Assembly (NCBI RefSeq): GCF_007970465.1
Contig: NZ_CP042429.1
Location: 372,001-436,000 of the forward strand
Length of the DNA: 64,000 nt
Direction: 5' to 3'
Origin: Corynebacterium nuruki S6-4
GTDB lineage: Bacteria; Actinomycetota; Actinomycetes; Mycobacteriales; Mycobacteriaceae
This document shows, one piece after another, positions 35,068 to 44,913 of this stretch. The notes under the pieces are model-generated. The model searched no databases, had not been told where the DNA came from, and saw only the letters and a list, made by a program, of their open reading frames with translations. Every line of letters begins with the position of its first letter. Position 1 is the first letter of the stretch. The position numbers and the translations under genes are program-made.

Positions 35068-35679
35068 ATGGCGTTCCCCACTGAGCAGGAGATTCGTGAT
35101 GTCGTGGCCCCGCTGGCGGCCGCCACGGGACTGGATGTCGAGGGGGTGAAGATCACCCGGGCGGGAAAGAAGTCCGCGGTGCGTATCGCACTCGACGGTG
35201 ACCGACGGCCCGACCTCGACCTGCTGGAGACGGTGAGCCAGGCGGTGTCGGGGGAGTTCGACGCCCGGGAGGCGTCCGGTGCGATGAACTTCGGTGCCGG
35301 GTACACCCTCGAACTCACCACACCGGGCCTGGACACCCCGCTGACCGAGCCGCGGCATTTCCGCCGCAACATCGGCCGCCTCGTCAGTATCGCTCCGGCC
35401 GCTCGGGACGCGTCCGCTGATGCCGCCGCGACCGGGAAAAAGAAGAAGTCTGCCCCCGAGAAGCTCCGCGTCGCGGGGACGGACGGGGAGACGGTCTGGC
35501 TGGTGCGTCCGGCCGCCAACCGCCGGGCGGAACCCACCGTCGAGGCCCGCGGATTGGCGGATGCGGCGGGGGCACTGGTAGAAGTTGAATTCTCTGAACC
35601 ACCGGCCGCCGAGGCGGACCTGGTGGGACTCGACCCCGAGAAGTACCGTGCGCTGACCGCGCAGGAGGAAAACAAGTGA
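35068..35679 (+). CDS. rimP: ribosome maturation factor RimP
   Basis: 203 residues; needed for 30S subunit assembly. N-terminal domain with DVEGVKITRAGKKSAVRIALDGD and the ELTTPGLDTPLTEPRHFRRNIGRLV block, then the Sm-like C-terminal domain interrupted by a Lys/Ala-rich insert (about 115-135). First gene of the rimP-nusA-ylxR-infB-rbfA cluster; its stop overlaps the nusA start (GTGA). Confidence 0.95.
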   Translation: MAFPTEQEIRDVVAPLAAATGLDVEGVKITRAGKKSAVRIALDGDRRPDLDLLETVSQAVSGEFDAREASGAMNFGAGYTLELTTPGLDTPLTEPRHFRRNIGRLVSIAPAARDASADAAATGKKKKSAPEKLRVAGTDGETVWLVRPAANRRAEPTVEARGLADAAGALVEVEFSEPPAAEADLVGLDPEKYRALTAQEENK

Positions 35680-36704
35680 AAATTGACCTGAGTGCCCTGA
35701 AAGCCCTGGAGAACATCGAACATGTCCCGGAGCAGAACCTCATCAGGGCGATCTCGTACGCCCTGAAGGACTCCTACCGGGAGCTGACCGGGGACACCGG
35801 CAATGTCTGGGTCGCCATCGACCCGGTGGACGGCGCGGTCACCGTGACCCGCCGCGAGCTCGATGACGAGGGCGAGGTCACCGGCGAGTTCGACGTCACC
35901 CCCGACGACTTCGGCCGGGACGCCGCCCGCACCGTCCGGGACGCCATCCGTGGCCAGGTCAAGGCCGCCCGTGCGGAGACGACCTACGGCAAGTACGCCT
36001 CCCTCGAAGGCACCGTCGTCTCCGGCGTGGTGAACCGGGACGCCCGCGCCAACGAGCGCGGCATCACCGTCGTCCACCTCGGGACCGAGGCCGACGGCCA
36101 GGACGGACTGATCCTCTCGGCCGAGCACCTGCCCGGTGAGCGCCTGGAGCACGGCACCCGCGTGAAGTGCTACGTCACCGCGGTGCACAAGGGCCCGCGC
36201 GGCGTGCAGATCCTGCTGTCCCGTACCCACCCGGAGCTCGTCCGCGGACTGTTCGCCCTGGAGGTCCCGGAGGTCGCGGACGAGTCGGTGGAGATCACCG
36301 GTATCGCCCGGGAAGCCGGCCACCGGTCGAAGGTGTCGGTGAAGTCGACCGTCAACGGCCTCAACGCGAAGGGCGCCTGCATCGGCCCGCGCGGTCAGCG
36401 CGTGAGCGCCATCATGACCGAACTTGGTGGGGAGAAGATCGACATCGTCGACTTCTCGGAGGACCCGGCACGCTACGTCGGGAATGCCCTGGCACCCGCC
36501 AAGGTTGTACGGGTCGAGGTCACCGACCACGACATGCGCGTCGCGCGGGCCGTGGTCCCGGATGACCAGCTGTCGCTCGCGATCGGTCGTGAGGGGCAGA
36601 ATGCCCGGCTCGCGGCGCGGCTCACCGGCTGGAAGATCGACATCCGCCCGGTCTCTGACGCGGACGCCGCTGACGGGGCCGACACCGGAATCACACCCGT
36701 GTAA
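35676..36704 (+). CDS. nusA: transcription termination/antitermination factor NusA
   Basis: 342 residues, the short actinobacterial form without C-terminal acidic repeats. N-terminal RNA-polymerase-binding domain, S1 domain (about 110-180, GTVVSGVVNRD), then two KH domains (ACIGPRGQRVSAI and SLAIGREGQNARLAARLTGWKIDI). GTG 35676 overlaps the rimP stop by four bases, indicating translational coupling. Confidence 0.96.
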   Translation: MKIDLSALKALENIEHVPEQNLIRAISYALKDSYRELTGDTGNVWVAIDPVDGAVTVTRRELDDEGEVTGEFDVTPDDFGRDAARTVRDAIRGQVKAARAETTYGKYASLEGTVVSGVVNRDARANERGITVVHLGTEADGQDGLILSAEHLPGERLEHGTRVKCYVTAVHKGPRGVQILLSRTHPELVRGLFALEVPEVADESVEITGIAREAGHRSKVSVKSTVNGLNAKGACIGPRGQRVSAIMTELGGEKIDIVDFSEDPARYVGNALAPAKVVRVEVTDHDMRVARAVVPDDQLSLAIGREGQNARLAARLTGWKIDIRPVSDADAADGADTGITPV

Positions 36705-36803
36705 CCCGGTGCCGCCCCTGCGGTCGGCACACGGTTGGCTCCGGGGGTCGGTGAGGAGTTACACTGAACGTCGGTCTGATTCCGCCCGGGACGAGGAGTG
36801 TGA

Positions 36804-37139
36804 GTGGTGGCGAAGAACCACGACGAACGCAACGTCGCCCCGGCGGAGGCAGGTCCCCAGCGGACCTGCATCGCCACCCGCCGCGTGCAGCCGGCCGACC
36901 GGCTGCTGCGGTGTGTCGTTGAGACGGCTCCGGACGGTACCCGACGTATCGTCCCGGATCCGGCCCGGCGGCTTCCCGGACGGGGTGCCTGGATCACCCC
37001 GACGGTGGCGGCGTACGAGACAGCGGTCCAGCGCCGGGCGTTCAGCCGGGCGCTGAAGGTTCCTGCGGGTACCGACTCGCAGGCGGTCCGCGATGTCATC
37101 GAGACGGACCATCCGCTGCACGGGACGTGCAGCGGCTGA
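36804..37139 (+). CDS. ylxR: YlxR family RNA-binding protein
   Basis: 111 residues from GTG 36804 (GTG 36807 is equally possible); GAGGAG lies 5-8 nt upstream. DUF448/YlxR signature RTCIATRRVQPADRLLRCVV and GRGAWI, followed by RRAFSRALK. Small basic protein between nusA and infB in most Gram-positives, reported to bind RNA or affect RNase P in some species. Confidence 0.92.
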   Translation: MVAKNHDERNVAPAEAGPQRTCIATRRVQPADRLLRCVVETAPDGTRRIVPDPARRLPGRGAWITPTVAAYETAVQRRAFSRALKVPAGTDSQAVRDVIETDHPLHGTCSG

Positions 37140-37288
37140 GAAGGAAAAGGAAACCGATTACTGATGAGCGCACGATGAAGCAGCATCAGCGATGAGTGTC
37201 CATCTGCACTGGAGTCGCACGTAGCTGGGATACGCCGGGAACACCGGTGGTCGACCGGCCTGCGGCTCCGACGGAATGAAGGAGAGTA

Positions 37289-40231
37289 GTGCCCGGAAAG
37301 CTACGTGTCCACGAGCTCGCGAAGGAGCTCGGGGTGACCAGCAAAGAACTTCTCGCCTCGCTCAAGGAGCAGGGTGAGTTCGTCAAGTCGGCGTCTTCCA
37401 CGGTGGAGCCGCCGGTCGTGAAGAAGATGCGGAAGCACTTCGGCGTGGATTCCGCGTCGAAGGGTTCCGCCGTGCCGCAGCCCGACCTGAGCGGACAGCC
37501 GTCCGGTCAGGCGGCGGTGAAGCCGGGGCCGACCCCCGGTGCCGCGGCGAAGAAGCACCCGACCCCGGGCCCGGCGAAGAAGCCGACCCCGGGTGCGGGC
37601 CACAAGCCCGGCGAGAAGCCGGCCGCCGGCCAGTCGGCGCCGAAGCCGCACAAGGCTCAGCCGGGTCAGCCGACCCGGCACCCGAAGCCGGCTGCCGGTT
37701 CCACCGCGCACCCGACCCCGGGTGCGAAGCCGCGTCCGAACCCCGCTGCGGCGGCGAAGCAGGCCGATGAGGCCCGGCACGCCCCGAAGCCGGGGTCGGC
37801 TGCCGCGCACGGCGGTCAGCAGGCGAAGCCGGCGCACAAGCCGGGTCCGCGTCCGGCCCACAAGCCGGGCCCGAAGCCCGGTGGCCGCGCACCGCGGGTC
37901 GCCAACAACCCGTTCTCGTCGGGGACCGAGCGTCCGGCACCGCGTCCGCGCGGCGGTCAGGGCGGTCGCAACGACATGCCGCGTCCGGGCCAGGCCCGGG
38001 GCGGTGCCCCGCGTCCGGGTCAGGGCGGTGCCCCGCGTCCGGGTCAGGGCGGTGCCCCGCGTCCGGGTCAGGGCGGCGCGAAGCAGGGCGGCGGCAACCG
38101 GCCGTCGCCGGCGATGATGCCGCACCACCCGAGCCCGGGTCAGATGCCGGCGAAGTCCGGCAACAACGCCGGTGGCGGCGGTCGTGGCCGGGGCGGTCAC
38201 GGTCCCGGTGGCGGCGGTCCCGGTGGCGGACCCCGCGGTGGTCGCGGTGGACGCCGCGGCGGTACCGCAGGAGCGTTCGGACGTCCGGGCGGCGCACCGC
38301 GCCGTGGGCGGAAGTCGAAGCGGCAGAAGCGGCACGAGTACGAGGCCATGCAGGCCCCGTCCGTGGTCGGTGGCGTCAAGCTGCCGAACGGCAAGGGCGC
38401 GACCATCCGGCTGCGCCGTGGTGCCTCGCTGTCCGACTTCGCCGAGAAGATCAACGCCGATCCGGCCGCACTGGTCCAGGCGCTGTTCAACCTCGGTGAG
38501 ATGGTCACGGCGACGGCGTCCGTCCCGGACGACACGCTGAAGCTGCTCGGCAACGAGATGGACTACCAGGTCGAGGTCGTCTCCCCGGAGGACGAGGACC
38601 GCGAGCTGCTCGAGTCCTTCGACCTCAGCTTCGGTGAGGACGCCGGCGACGACGAGGACCTGCAGAAGCGTCCTCCGGTGGTCACCGTCATGGGCCACGT
38701 CGACCACGGTAAGACCCGGCTGCTGGACACGATCCGCAAGACCAACGTCGGTTCCGACGAGGCCGGCGGCATCACCCAGCACATCGGTGCCTACCAGGTC
38801 GATGTCGACCTCGACGGTCACGAGCGCACGGTCACGCTGCTGGATACCCCGGGTCACGAGGCGTTCACCGCCATGCGTGCCCGTGGTGCGAAGGCGACGG
38901 ACATCGCGATCCTCGTGGTCGCCGCGGATGACGGTGTGATGCCGCAGACCGTGGAGGCCATCAACCACGCGAAGGCGGCCGATGTGCCGATCGTCGTGGC
39001 GGTGAACAAGATCGACAAGGAGGGCGCCGACCCGGAGAAGATTCGTGGCCAGCTTACCGAGTACGGTCTGACTCCCGAGGAGTGGGGCGGTGACACGATG
39101 TTCGTCGACATCTCCGCGAAGAAGGGCACGAACATCGACGAGCTGCTCGAGGCCGTGCTGCTGACGGCGGACGCCTCGCTGGATCTGCGTGCGAACCCGG
39201 ACATGCCCGCCCAGGGTGTCGCCATCGAGGCGCACCTGGACCGCGGCCGTGGTCCGGTGGCGAACGTCATCATCCAGCGCGGTACCCTGCACGTCGGTGA
39301 CTCGATCGTGGTCGGTGACGCCCACGGCCGTGTCCGTCGCATGGTCGACGAGCACGGTGAGGACGTCAAGGAGGCGGGTCCGTCCCGTCCGGTCCAGGTG
39401 CTGGGTCTCACCAGTGTCTCGGGTGCCGGCGACAACCTGCTGGCCGTCGACGACGACCGCACCGCCCGTCAGATCGCCGACCAGCGCAACGCCCGTCGCC
39501 GTAACGCTCTTCTCACGAAGAACCGGAAGCGGGTCAGCCTGGCCGACCTCGACAAGGTGCTCCAGGAGACCAGTACCCTGAACCTCATCCTCAAGGGTGA
39601 CAACGCCGGTACGGTCGAGGCCCTGGAGGACGCGCTGCTCAAGATCGACATCGACGACGAGGTGGAGCTCAACGTCATCGACCGCGGTGTGGGTGCTGTC
39701 ACCCAGACCAACGTCGACCTGGCCGCTGCGTCCGACGCCGTCATCATCGGCTTCAACGTCCGCGCCGAGGGCAAGGCGACCGAGGTCGCCCACTCGGAGG
39801 GTGTGGAGATCCGGTACTACTCGGTGATCTACGATGCGATCGACGACGTCGAGAATGCCCTCAAGGGCATGCTCAAGCCGGTCTACGAGGAGCGGGAGAT
39901 CGGTACCGCCGAGATCCGCCAGCTGTTCCGGGCCTCCGCGGTCGGCCTCATCGCCGGTTGCATGGTCCAGACCGGTCACATGCGCCGCAACGCGCAGGTC
40001 CGCCTCATCCGCGACGGCAAGGTCGTGGCGGAGAAGGCGACGATCGAGTCGCTGCGCCGCGGCAAGGACGATGCCACCGAGGTCAACCACGGCTACGAGT
40101 GCGGTATGGTTCTGTCGTACCCGAACATCGAGGTCGGGGACGTCATCGAGGCCTACGAGCTGGTCGAGGTTCCGCGCGACCAGGTGAAGAAGGACTCGAA
40201 GGAGTCCGGGAACAAGGGCAACGACAAGTAG
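37289..40231 (+). CDS. infB: translation initiation factor IF-2
   Basis: 980 residues from GTG 37289 behind AAGGAG. N-terminal IF2_N domain ([16 protein letters not shown]), then a ~300-residue low-complexity basic linker rich in Pro/Gly/Lys/Arg. The GTPase core has GHVDHGKT (about 469), [16 protein letters not shown], and NKID; domains II, III and C2 follow in normal order. IF-2 brings fMet-tRNA to the 30S subunit. The linker holds three exact 24-bp repeats. Confidence 0.97.
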   Translation: MPGKLRVHELAKELGVTSKELLASLKEQGEFVKSASSTVEPPVVKKMRKHFGVDSASKGSAVPQPDLSGQPSGQAAVKPGPTPGAAAKKHPTPGPAKKPTPGAGHKPGEKPAAGQSAPKPHKAQPGQPTRHPKPAAGSTAHPTPGAKPRPNPAAAAKQADEARHAPKPGSAAAHGGQQAKPAHKPGPRPAHKPGPKPGGRAPRVANNPFSSGTERPAPRPRGGQGGRNDMPRPGQARGGAPRPGQGGAPRPGQGGAPRPGQGGAKQGGGNRPSPAMMPHHPSPGQMPAKSGNNAGGGGRGRGGHGPGGGGPGGGPRGGRGGRRGGTAGAFGRPGGAPRRGRKSKRQKRHEYEAMQAPSVVGGVKLPNGKGATIRLRRGASLSDFAEKINADPAALVQALFNLGEMVTATASVPDDTLKLLGNEMDYQVEVVSPEDEDRELLESFDLSFGEDAGDDEDLQKRPPVVTVMGHVDHGKTRLLDTIRKTNVGSDEAGGITQHIGAYQVDVDLDGHERTVTLLDTPGHEAFTAMRARGAKATDIAILVVAADDGVMPQTVEAINHAKAADVPIVVAVNKIDKEGADPEKIRGQLTEYGLTPEEWGGDTMFVDISAKKGTNIDELLEAVLLTADASLDLRANPDMPAQGVAIEAHLDRGRGPVANVIIQRGTLHVGDSIVVGDAHGRVRRMVDEHGEDVKEAGPSRPVQVLGLTSVSGAGDNLLAVDDDRTARQIADQRNARRRNALLTKNRKRVSLADLDKVLQETSTLNLILKGDNAGTVEALEDALLKIDIDDEVELNVIDRGVGAVTQTNVDLAAASDAVIIGFNVRAEGKATEVAHSEGVEIRYYSVIYDAIDDVENALKGMLKPVYEEREIGTAEIRQLFRASAVGLIAGCMVQTGHMRRNAQVRLIRDGKVVAEKATIESLRRGKDDATEVNHGYECGMVLSYPNIEVGDVIEAYELVEVPRDQVKKDSKESGNKGNDK
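38003..38074 (+). repeat. three exact 24-bp tandem repeats inside infB
   Basis: Unit starts GGTGCCCCGCGT and encodes GAPRPGQG; copies at 38003, 38027 and 38051, with a fourth degenerate copy just upstream. In-frame length polymorphism is likely between strains. Confidence 0.9.
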
Positions 40232-40249
40232 TCGTCCCACCCCCGCCGT

Positions 40250-40283
40250 ACCGGCCCCGTCCGCATCCGCGGGCGGGGCCGGT
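40250..40283 (+). terminator. hairpin between infB and rbfA
   Basis: ACCGGCCCCG (40250-40259) pairs with CGGGGCCGGT (40274-40283). No T run, so it may attenuate rather than end transcription before rbfA. Confidence 0.5.
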
Positions 40284-40324
40284 GCGGTCATGTTGTCACG
40301 AGAACGAACTGAGGAGAGGCCACC

Positions 40325-40780
40325 ATGGCAGACCACGCCCGCGCAGCCCGTATGGCCAAGCGCATCATGACCATTGTCGCCAGCGCGATCGAGCATGAGG
40401 TGAAGGACAACCGGCTCGAGTACGTCACTGTGACCGACTGCCGGGTGACCGGCGACCTGCATGACGCGACCGTGTACTACACGGTCCGGGGCCGCACCCT
40501 CGACGAGGAGCCGGACACGGCCGCCGCCGCCGAGGCGCTGCACCGCGCCCGCGGTCAGCTCCGCAAGATCGTCGGGGACCAGCTGTCGGTGCGTTTCACC
40601 CCGACCCTGGCCTTCGAACTCGACACGGTGCCGGAGGCGTCCGCCCACATGACGGAGCTGCTGGCGAAGGCCCGCGAGATCGACGACCGGGTCCGCGCCC
40701 AGGCCGCCGGCGCGGCCCCCGCCGGCGACGCCGACCCCTACCGCACCGGCGGAGACGGTGACGACGACGCCGCGCGCTGA
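40325..40780 (+). CDS. rbfA: ribosome-binding factor A
   Basis: 151 residues; KH-like 30S maturation and cold-adaptation factor. Conserved [42 protein letters not shown] and [31 protein letters not shown]. Its end overlaps the MATE gene start by 23 bp. Confidence 0.95.
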   Translation: MADHARAARMAKRIMTIVASAIEHEVKDNRLEYVTVTDCRVTGDLHDATVYYTVRGRTLDEEPDTAAAAEALHRARGQLRKIVGDQLSVRFTPTLAFELDTVPEASAHMTELLAKAREIDDRVRAQAAGAAPAGDADPYRTGGDGDDDAAR

Positions 40781-42182
40781 CACGACCGGGGACGCGGGCA
40801 CCACCGGTGCCGGCACAGCGCCCGGGACCGCCGTCACGGCGGGCCCCGGGCGCATTCTCGTGTTGGCGTGGCCCGCCCTGGCGGTCCTCGCCGCGACCCC
40901 GCTGTACCTGCTGTGGGACACCGCGGTGGTCGGCCGGCTCGGCGCCGCCGAGCTGGCCGCCCTCGGTGCGGGCGCGACCGTCCTCGCCCAGGTGACCACG
41001 CAGCTGACCTTCCTGTCCTACGGGACGACGGCCCGGGCCGCCCGGCGCTACGGGGCGGGCGACAGTACCGGTGCGGTCGCCGAGGGCGTCCAGGCGACGT
41101 GGGTCGCTCTGGGCGTCGGTGTGGTGCTCGCCGTGGCGCTGCGCCTGCTCGCCGCACCCGTCGCCGGCTGGCTCACCGGCGGTGACGGAGAGGTGGCCCA
41201 CGAGGCCGCCCGCTGGCTGGAGGTCACCTCGCTGTCGGTCGTGCCCGCCCTGGTGACGATGGCCGGCAACGGCTGGCTCCGGGGGATGTCGAACACCCGG
41301 TGGCCGTTGTACTTCACGCTGGCCGGGGTGGTGCCGATGGCGGTGACCGTCCCGTTGGCCGTCGGCCGCTGGGGTCTGGTCGGCTCGGCGTACGCCAATG
41401 TGCTGGGGGAGACCCTGACGGCCCTGGGCTTTCTCTGGGCGCTTGTCCACACCTGGCGGGAGGTGGGGGACGACCGGGGGACCCGGCCGTCGTGGCGGGT
41501 GATCCGCCCTCAGCTGGCGATGGGTCGGGACCTGGTGCTGCGCTCACTGAGTTTCCAGGTCGCGTTCCTCTCCGCCGCGGCGGTGGCCGGCCGGATGGGC
41601 GCGTCGTCGTTGGCGGCCCACCAGATCCTCCTGCAGGTGTGGAACTTCCTCACCCTCGTGCTCGACTCGGTGGCGGTGGCGGCGCAGGCCCTCGTCGGTG
41701 CGGCCCTGGGATCAGGGTCCGCGTCGGCGGCGCGACGGGTGGGGCGGACGGTGCTCCGGTTCTCGGTCGGTGCCGGTGCCGTCCTGGCGGTGGCGGTCGC
41801 CGTCGGCGGCGCGGTGCTGCCCGGGGCATTCACCTCGGACGCCGCGGTGCTCGCGGCGATGGGGGCGCCGGGCGGGCTGCCGCCGTGGGGTCCGTGGTGG
41901 ATCCTGGCGGTGATGGTGCTGGCCGGCGGTGTGGTCTTCGCCCTGGACGGGGTGCTGCTCGGGGCGGGCGATGTAGCGTACCTGCGGACCGCGACGATCG
42001 TCTCTGTGGTGCTCGGCTTCATCCCCGGAGTCTGGCTGGCGTGGTTCGCCGATCTCGGGCTGACCGGGGTGTGGTACGGGCTGCTGGCCTTCATCGGCGT
42101 CCGGCTGGTGGCGGTGGTGTGGCGGTTCCGGTCGGGCCGGTGGGCGCGGACCGGAGCCGTGGCGACGGCCGCCGACGAGTGA
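40758..42182 (+). CDS. dinF: MATE family efflux transporter (DinF-like)
   Basis: 474 residues, twelve membrane segments in two six-helix halves. Starts at GTG 40758 (GGAG 3 nt upstream), inside rbfA. After a disordered Thr/Gly/Ala leader (1-32) the first helix has the MATE pattern [26 protein letters not shown]. DinF-like MATE proteins commonly follow rbfA in corynebacteria and mycobacteria. Expected to export cationic compounds with Na+ or H+; substrate unknown. Confidence 0.9.
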   Translation: MTTTPRADTTGDAGTTGAGTAPGTAVTAGPGRILVLAWPALAVLAATPLYLLWDTAVVGRLGAAELAALGAGATVLAQVTTQLTFLSYGTTARAARRYGAGDSTGAVAEGVQATWVALGVGVVLAVALRLLAAPVAGWLTGGDGEVAHEAARWLEVTSLSVVPALVTMAGNGWLRGMSNTRWPLYFTLAGVVPMAVTVPLAVGRWGLVGSAYANVLGETLTALGFLWALVHTWREVGDDRGTRPSWRVIRPQLAMGRDLVLRSLSFQVAFLSAAAVAGRMGASSLAAHQILLQVWNFLTLVLDSVAVAAQALVGAALGSGSASAARRVGRTVLRFSVGAGAVLAVAVAVGGAVLPGAFTSDAAVLAAMGAPGGLPPWGPWWILAVMVLAGGVVFALDGVLLGAGDVAYLRTATIVSVVLGFIPGVWLAWFADLGLTGVWYGLLAFIGVRLVAVVWRFRSGRWARTGAVATAADE

Positions 42183-42199
42183 CACAGGTTGTTCCTGTG
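42183..42199. promoter_or_regulatory. palindrome upstream of the pptH-like gene
   Basis: CACAGG-TTGTT-CCTGTG, 12 nt before a -10 box (42211), positioned for an operator at the -35 region; it starts at the dinF stop. Confidence 0.35.
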
Positions 42200-42210
42200 G
42201 CAAATGTGAC

Positions 42211-42216
42211 TAAAGT
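42211..42216 (+). promoter_or_regulatory. -10 box of the pptH-pptT pair
   Basis: TAAAGT with a 7-nt spacer to GTG 42224. Confidence 0.5.
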
Positions 42217-42223
42217 GACGTGA

Positions 42224-43093
42224 GTGACTTTTCAGGACGGAGACGGTATGACGGCACGGCGGACCCTGTGGGCGGTCTCGGACCTCCACGTCGCGGCCCG
42301 GGGCAACCGGGAACTCGTCGACGCCCTGGTCCGCCCGAGGGACCCCGGGGACTGGCTCATCGTCGCCGGAGATGTCGCCGAACGGACCGCGACGGTCCTC
42401 GGCGTCCTGTCCGACCTGCGTGACCGTTTCGCCCAGGTGATCTGGGTCCCCGGCAACCACGAACTGTTCTCCCGCAGCACCGACACCCGGCACGGTCGGG
42501 AGCGCTACGCCGATCTCGTCCGCGGATGCCGCGATCTGGGGGTGCTCACCCCGGAGGATCCGTGGCCGGTGTTCGCCGGGCGGACCATCGTGCCGATGTT
42601 CACGCTGTACGACTACTCGTGGCGGTCGCCGGGGACGACCACCGAGGAGGCGCTCAGCGCCGCCGAGGGCAACGGGGTGATGTTCACCGACCAGGTCGCC
42701 ATCGCCCCCTATGTCGATGTCCCGGTGTGGTGCCGCGAGCGGCTCTCGGCGACCGTGCGCCGGCTGTCCCGGGTTACCGGGCCGACCGTGCTGGTCAACC
42801 ACTGGCCGCTCGTCCGGGAGGTCACCGACCGTCTCGCGCTGCCGGAGATCGCGCTGTGGTCGGGCACCCGGCACACCGAGGACTGGCCGACCCGGTTCCA
42901 CGCCGAGACGGTGGTCTACGGGCACCTGCACATCCCGCTCGTCCGCGAGATCGACGGGGTGGTCCATGCCGAGGTCTCACTGGGCTATCCCCGCGAACAC
43001 GACCGCTCCCTCGCCACGCGGCGGGCGGACGGTCTGTGGCCCTATCCGGTGCTCACGGAACCGGCAGAGTTTTCCGCAGAGGTTATGGAATGA
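42224..43093 (+). CDS. metallophosphoesterase, PptH-like (phosphopantetheine hydrolase)
   Basis: 289 residues from GTG 42224, 7 nt after a -10 box; ATG 42248 with GGAG upstream is an alternative. Calcineurin-like phosphoesterase motifs: D20-x-H22, GD (49-50), GNHE (77-80), a lone His in LVNHWPL and GHLH near the end, which bind two metals. It overlaps the phosphopantetheinyl transferase gene by ATGA. In Mycobacterium tuberculosis the same pair is PptH-PptT, where PptH removes the 4'-phosphopantetheine that PptT adds; that role is inferred here from synteny. Confidence 0.85.
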   Translation: MTFQDGDGMTARRTLWAVSDLHVAARGNRELVDALVRPRDPGDWLIVAGDVAERTATVLGVLSDLRDRFAQVIWVPGNHELFSRSTDTRHGRERYADLVRGCRDLGVLTPEDPWPVFAGRTIVPMFTLYDYSWRSPGTTTEEALSAAEGNGVMFTDQVAIAPYVDVPVWCRERLSATVRRLSRVTGPTVLVNHWPLVREVTDRLALPEIALWSGTRHTEDWPTRFHAETVVYGHLHIPLVREIDGVVHAEVSLGYPREHDRSLATRRADGLWPYPVLTEPAEFSAEVME

Positions 43094-43905
43094 TTACCAC
43101 TATGTCCCGAATCACCGCCGTCGACCGGCACGGTACGCGCCTGCGGTCCGTCCTGGACGCCGCGAGCGTCCCGGTGGGGACCACGCTGGTCGAACTGCAC
43201 ACCGACGGTACCCCGGACCTCAGCCGGTTCCGGATGCTCTCCGCCCTCGAACAGCGCATCGTCCGGCACGCGGTACCGTTGCGCAAGTCGGATTTCGGGG
43301 ACGCCCGGTGGTGCGCCCATGAGGCGCTGCGGCAGTGGCGGGAAAGCGGCGGCACCTACGGCACCGGGGACACGGGGGACGTGGCAGGCTCGGCGGACGC
43401 CGTGTCGGCCGCCCCGGTGCTGCGCGGGCTCAAGGGGATGCCGCTGTTCCCGACCGGGGTGGTGGGCAGTCTGTCGCACACCGAGGGACTGCGGGCGGCG
43501 CTGGTCGGCCCGGCGGACCGGTGGCGGAGCCTGGGGATCGACGTGGAGCGGGCGGTGCCGCTGCCGGCCGGTGTGCTCCATTCGGTGACCTCACCGGTGG
43601 AACGCTGGCAGCTCGAACTCGCCGCCGGGGACGATATCGACCCGGACGTCCTGGGGACCGTGCTGTTCAGTGCGAAGGAGTGCGTCTACAAGTCCTGGTT
43701 CCCCCTGGCGGAACGCTTCCTCGACTTCGACGGTGCGGAAGTGACCCTGACGGTCGACCATGTCCTCCCGCACCACCGGTCACCGGAGGTGCGGGGGAGC
43801 TGGGTCGCCCGGCTGCTGGCCGACCCGACGCCGGTGGATGAGATCCACGGGTCCTGGGTGGTCAGGGACGGTTATGTCGCGACCGTCGGCGCGGTCGATC
43901 AGTAG
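43090..43905 (+). CDS. pptT: 4'-phosphopantetheinyl transferase (PptT/Sfp type)
   Basis: 271 residues. Transfers phosphopantetheine from CoA to acyl- and peptidyl-carrier proteins, needed for mycolate and siderophore synthesis. Motifs: KGMPLFPTGVVGSLSH (115-130), GIDVE (149-153) and FSAKECVYK (193-201) with the Mg2+-binding D/E and catalytic Lys. The ATGA overlap with the phosphoesterase gene fixes the start at 43090. The insert at 88-108 is Gly/Asp/Ala-rich. Its 3' end overlaps the convergent Sua5 gene by 7 bp. Confidence 0.92.
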   Translation: MITTMSRITAVDRHGTRLRSVLDAASVPVGTTLVELHTDGTPDLSRFRMLSALEQRIVRHAVPLRKSDFGDARWCAHEALRQWRESGGTYGTGDTGDVAGSADAVSAAPVLRGLKGMPLFPTGVVGSLSHTEGLRAALVGPADRWRSLGIDVERAVPLPAGVLHSVTSPVERWQLELAAGDDIDPDVLGTVLFSAKECVYKSWFPLAERFLDFDGAEVTLTVDHVLPHHRSPEVRGSWVARLLADPTPVDEIHGSWVVRDGYVATVGAVDQ

Positions 43906-44678
43906 TAGCCGCCCTGGCGGAAGTCCCAGGAGTTGAACTGGTCGGAGAGGATCAGGACGATCTCGTCGTTGTACACGCCCTTGCGGATCAGGGTCGGGCA
44001 CGGGGTGATGCCGCGCTCGCCGTGCTGCTCGGGGACGAGATTGCCCTCGTCATCGACCATGGAGACCATGACACCCTGCTCGTAGCGGGTCTCGACGGTC
44101 TTGTCGGGCTGGATGGAGGCGACGTAGGCGTCGCCCTCGATGATGAGGTCGGCCTCGTTGGCGATCTCCTCGCCGATGCCCTCGACCATGCCGCGGTTGC
44201 CCTTGCCGGACGGGTTGGCGGACGAGGCGAAGACCAGCTTGCGCTCCTTGTCCCACAGTTCACGGGCGATGTTCTCGCCGGGGGTGCCGAACTTCAGCAC
44301 GAAGCAGCTGGTGTTGCGGACGTCGGTGGCCAGTTCCCCGGCACCCTCGGGCAGGTACTTCTCCTGGGCCTCGGGCTTCCAGGGCAGGATGCAGCCCATG
44401 AGGATGTCGCGGTCCCAGCAGGTCTGGTAAAACTTCTCGATCTCCGGGGTGAGCTGGGCGAGCTCCTTGAGCTGCTCCATCGAGCCGCACAGGACGACGC
44501 CCGGCTTGTTGCGCTTGCGGTGCTTGACGGCGAACTTGCGCTCGAGTCCCTCGCGGTCGCTGGTGGCGATGATGTAGCCGACCTTCGTGGGGGTCACCAC
44601 GATGTGCCCGGGGGTGTTGAGCAGCTCGACGGCCTCCTCCTGGAGTCCGCCGTTCCAGGTGATCTGGTTAGTGGCCAT
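43899..44678 (-). CDS. Sua5/YciO/YrdC family protein
   Basis: 259 residues from ATG 44678 with AGAGGAA upstream. YrdC-fold landmarks: PTKVGYIIATSD, KHRKRNKPGVVL and SSANPSGKGNRG, which form the positively charged groove for L-threonylcarbamoyl-AMP. The N- and C-terminal parts (SWDFRQGGYY end) differ from housekeeping TsaC, so this may be a YciO-like paralogue with a separate role. Divergent from the MmgE/PrpD gene over 235 bp. Confidence 0.82.
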   Translation of the reverse strand: MATNQITWNGGLQEEAVELLNTPGHIVVTPTKVGYIIATSDREGLERKFAVKHRKRNKPGVVLCGSMEQLKELAQLTPEIEKFYQTCWDRDILMGCILPWKPEAQEKYLPEGAGELATDVRNTSCFVLKFGTPGENIARELWDKERKLVFASSANPSGKGNRGMVEGIGEEIANEADLIIEGDAYVASIQPDKTVETRYEQGVMVSMVDDEGNLVPEQHGERGITPCPTLIRKGVYNDEIVLILSDQFNSWDFRQGGYY

Positions 44679-44913
44679 GGGGTTCCTCTCGGTTGACGCG
44701 ACGGTCGCCGTCTCACAGGTCGGGAGACGGCGTCTCATACTCTGGCATTGTAGGGTACAGCACGCTGGACGGGGCAATCAGGGGCGGGGAGGGCGGAGGC
44801 GACGGGGGTGCAGGACCGGACAGGCACGCGTACATTAGAAGGTAAGGGTAACCAAACACGTAGTTTCCCGGTTGATTGGCGGCTGCCCGACAGCTGCCGG
44901 AAGGAGAACGTAG

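Noticed and set aside
37140..37288. Regulatory leader or small gene before infB
   Set aside because: 149 bp with a weak CCGGT-GGTCG-ACCGG hairpin only; no known leader motif.
37301..40999. 1232-codon minus-strand frame opposite infB
   Set aside because: Composition shadow; no RBS and the opposite strand is infB.
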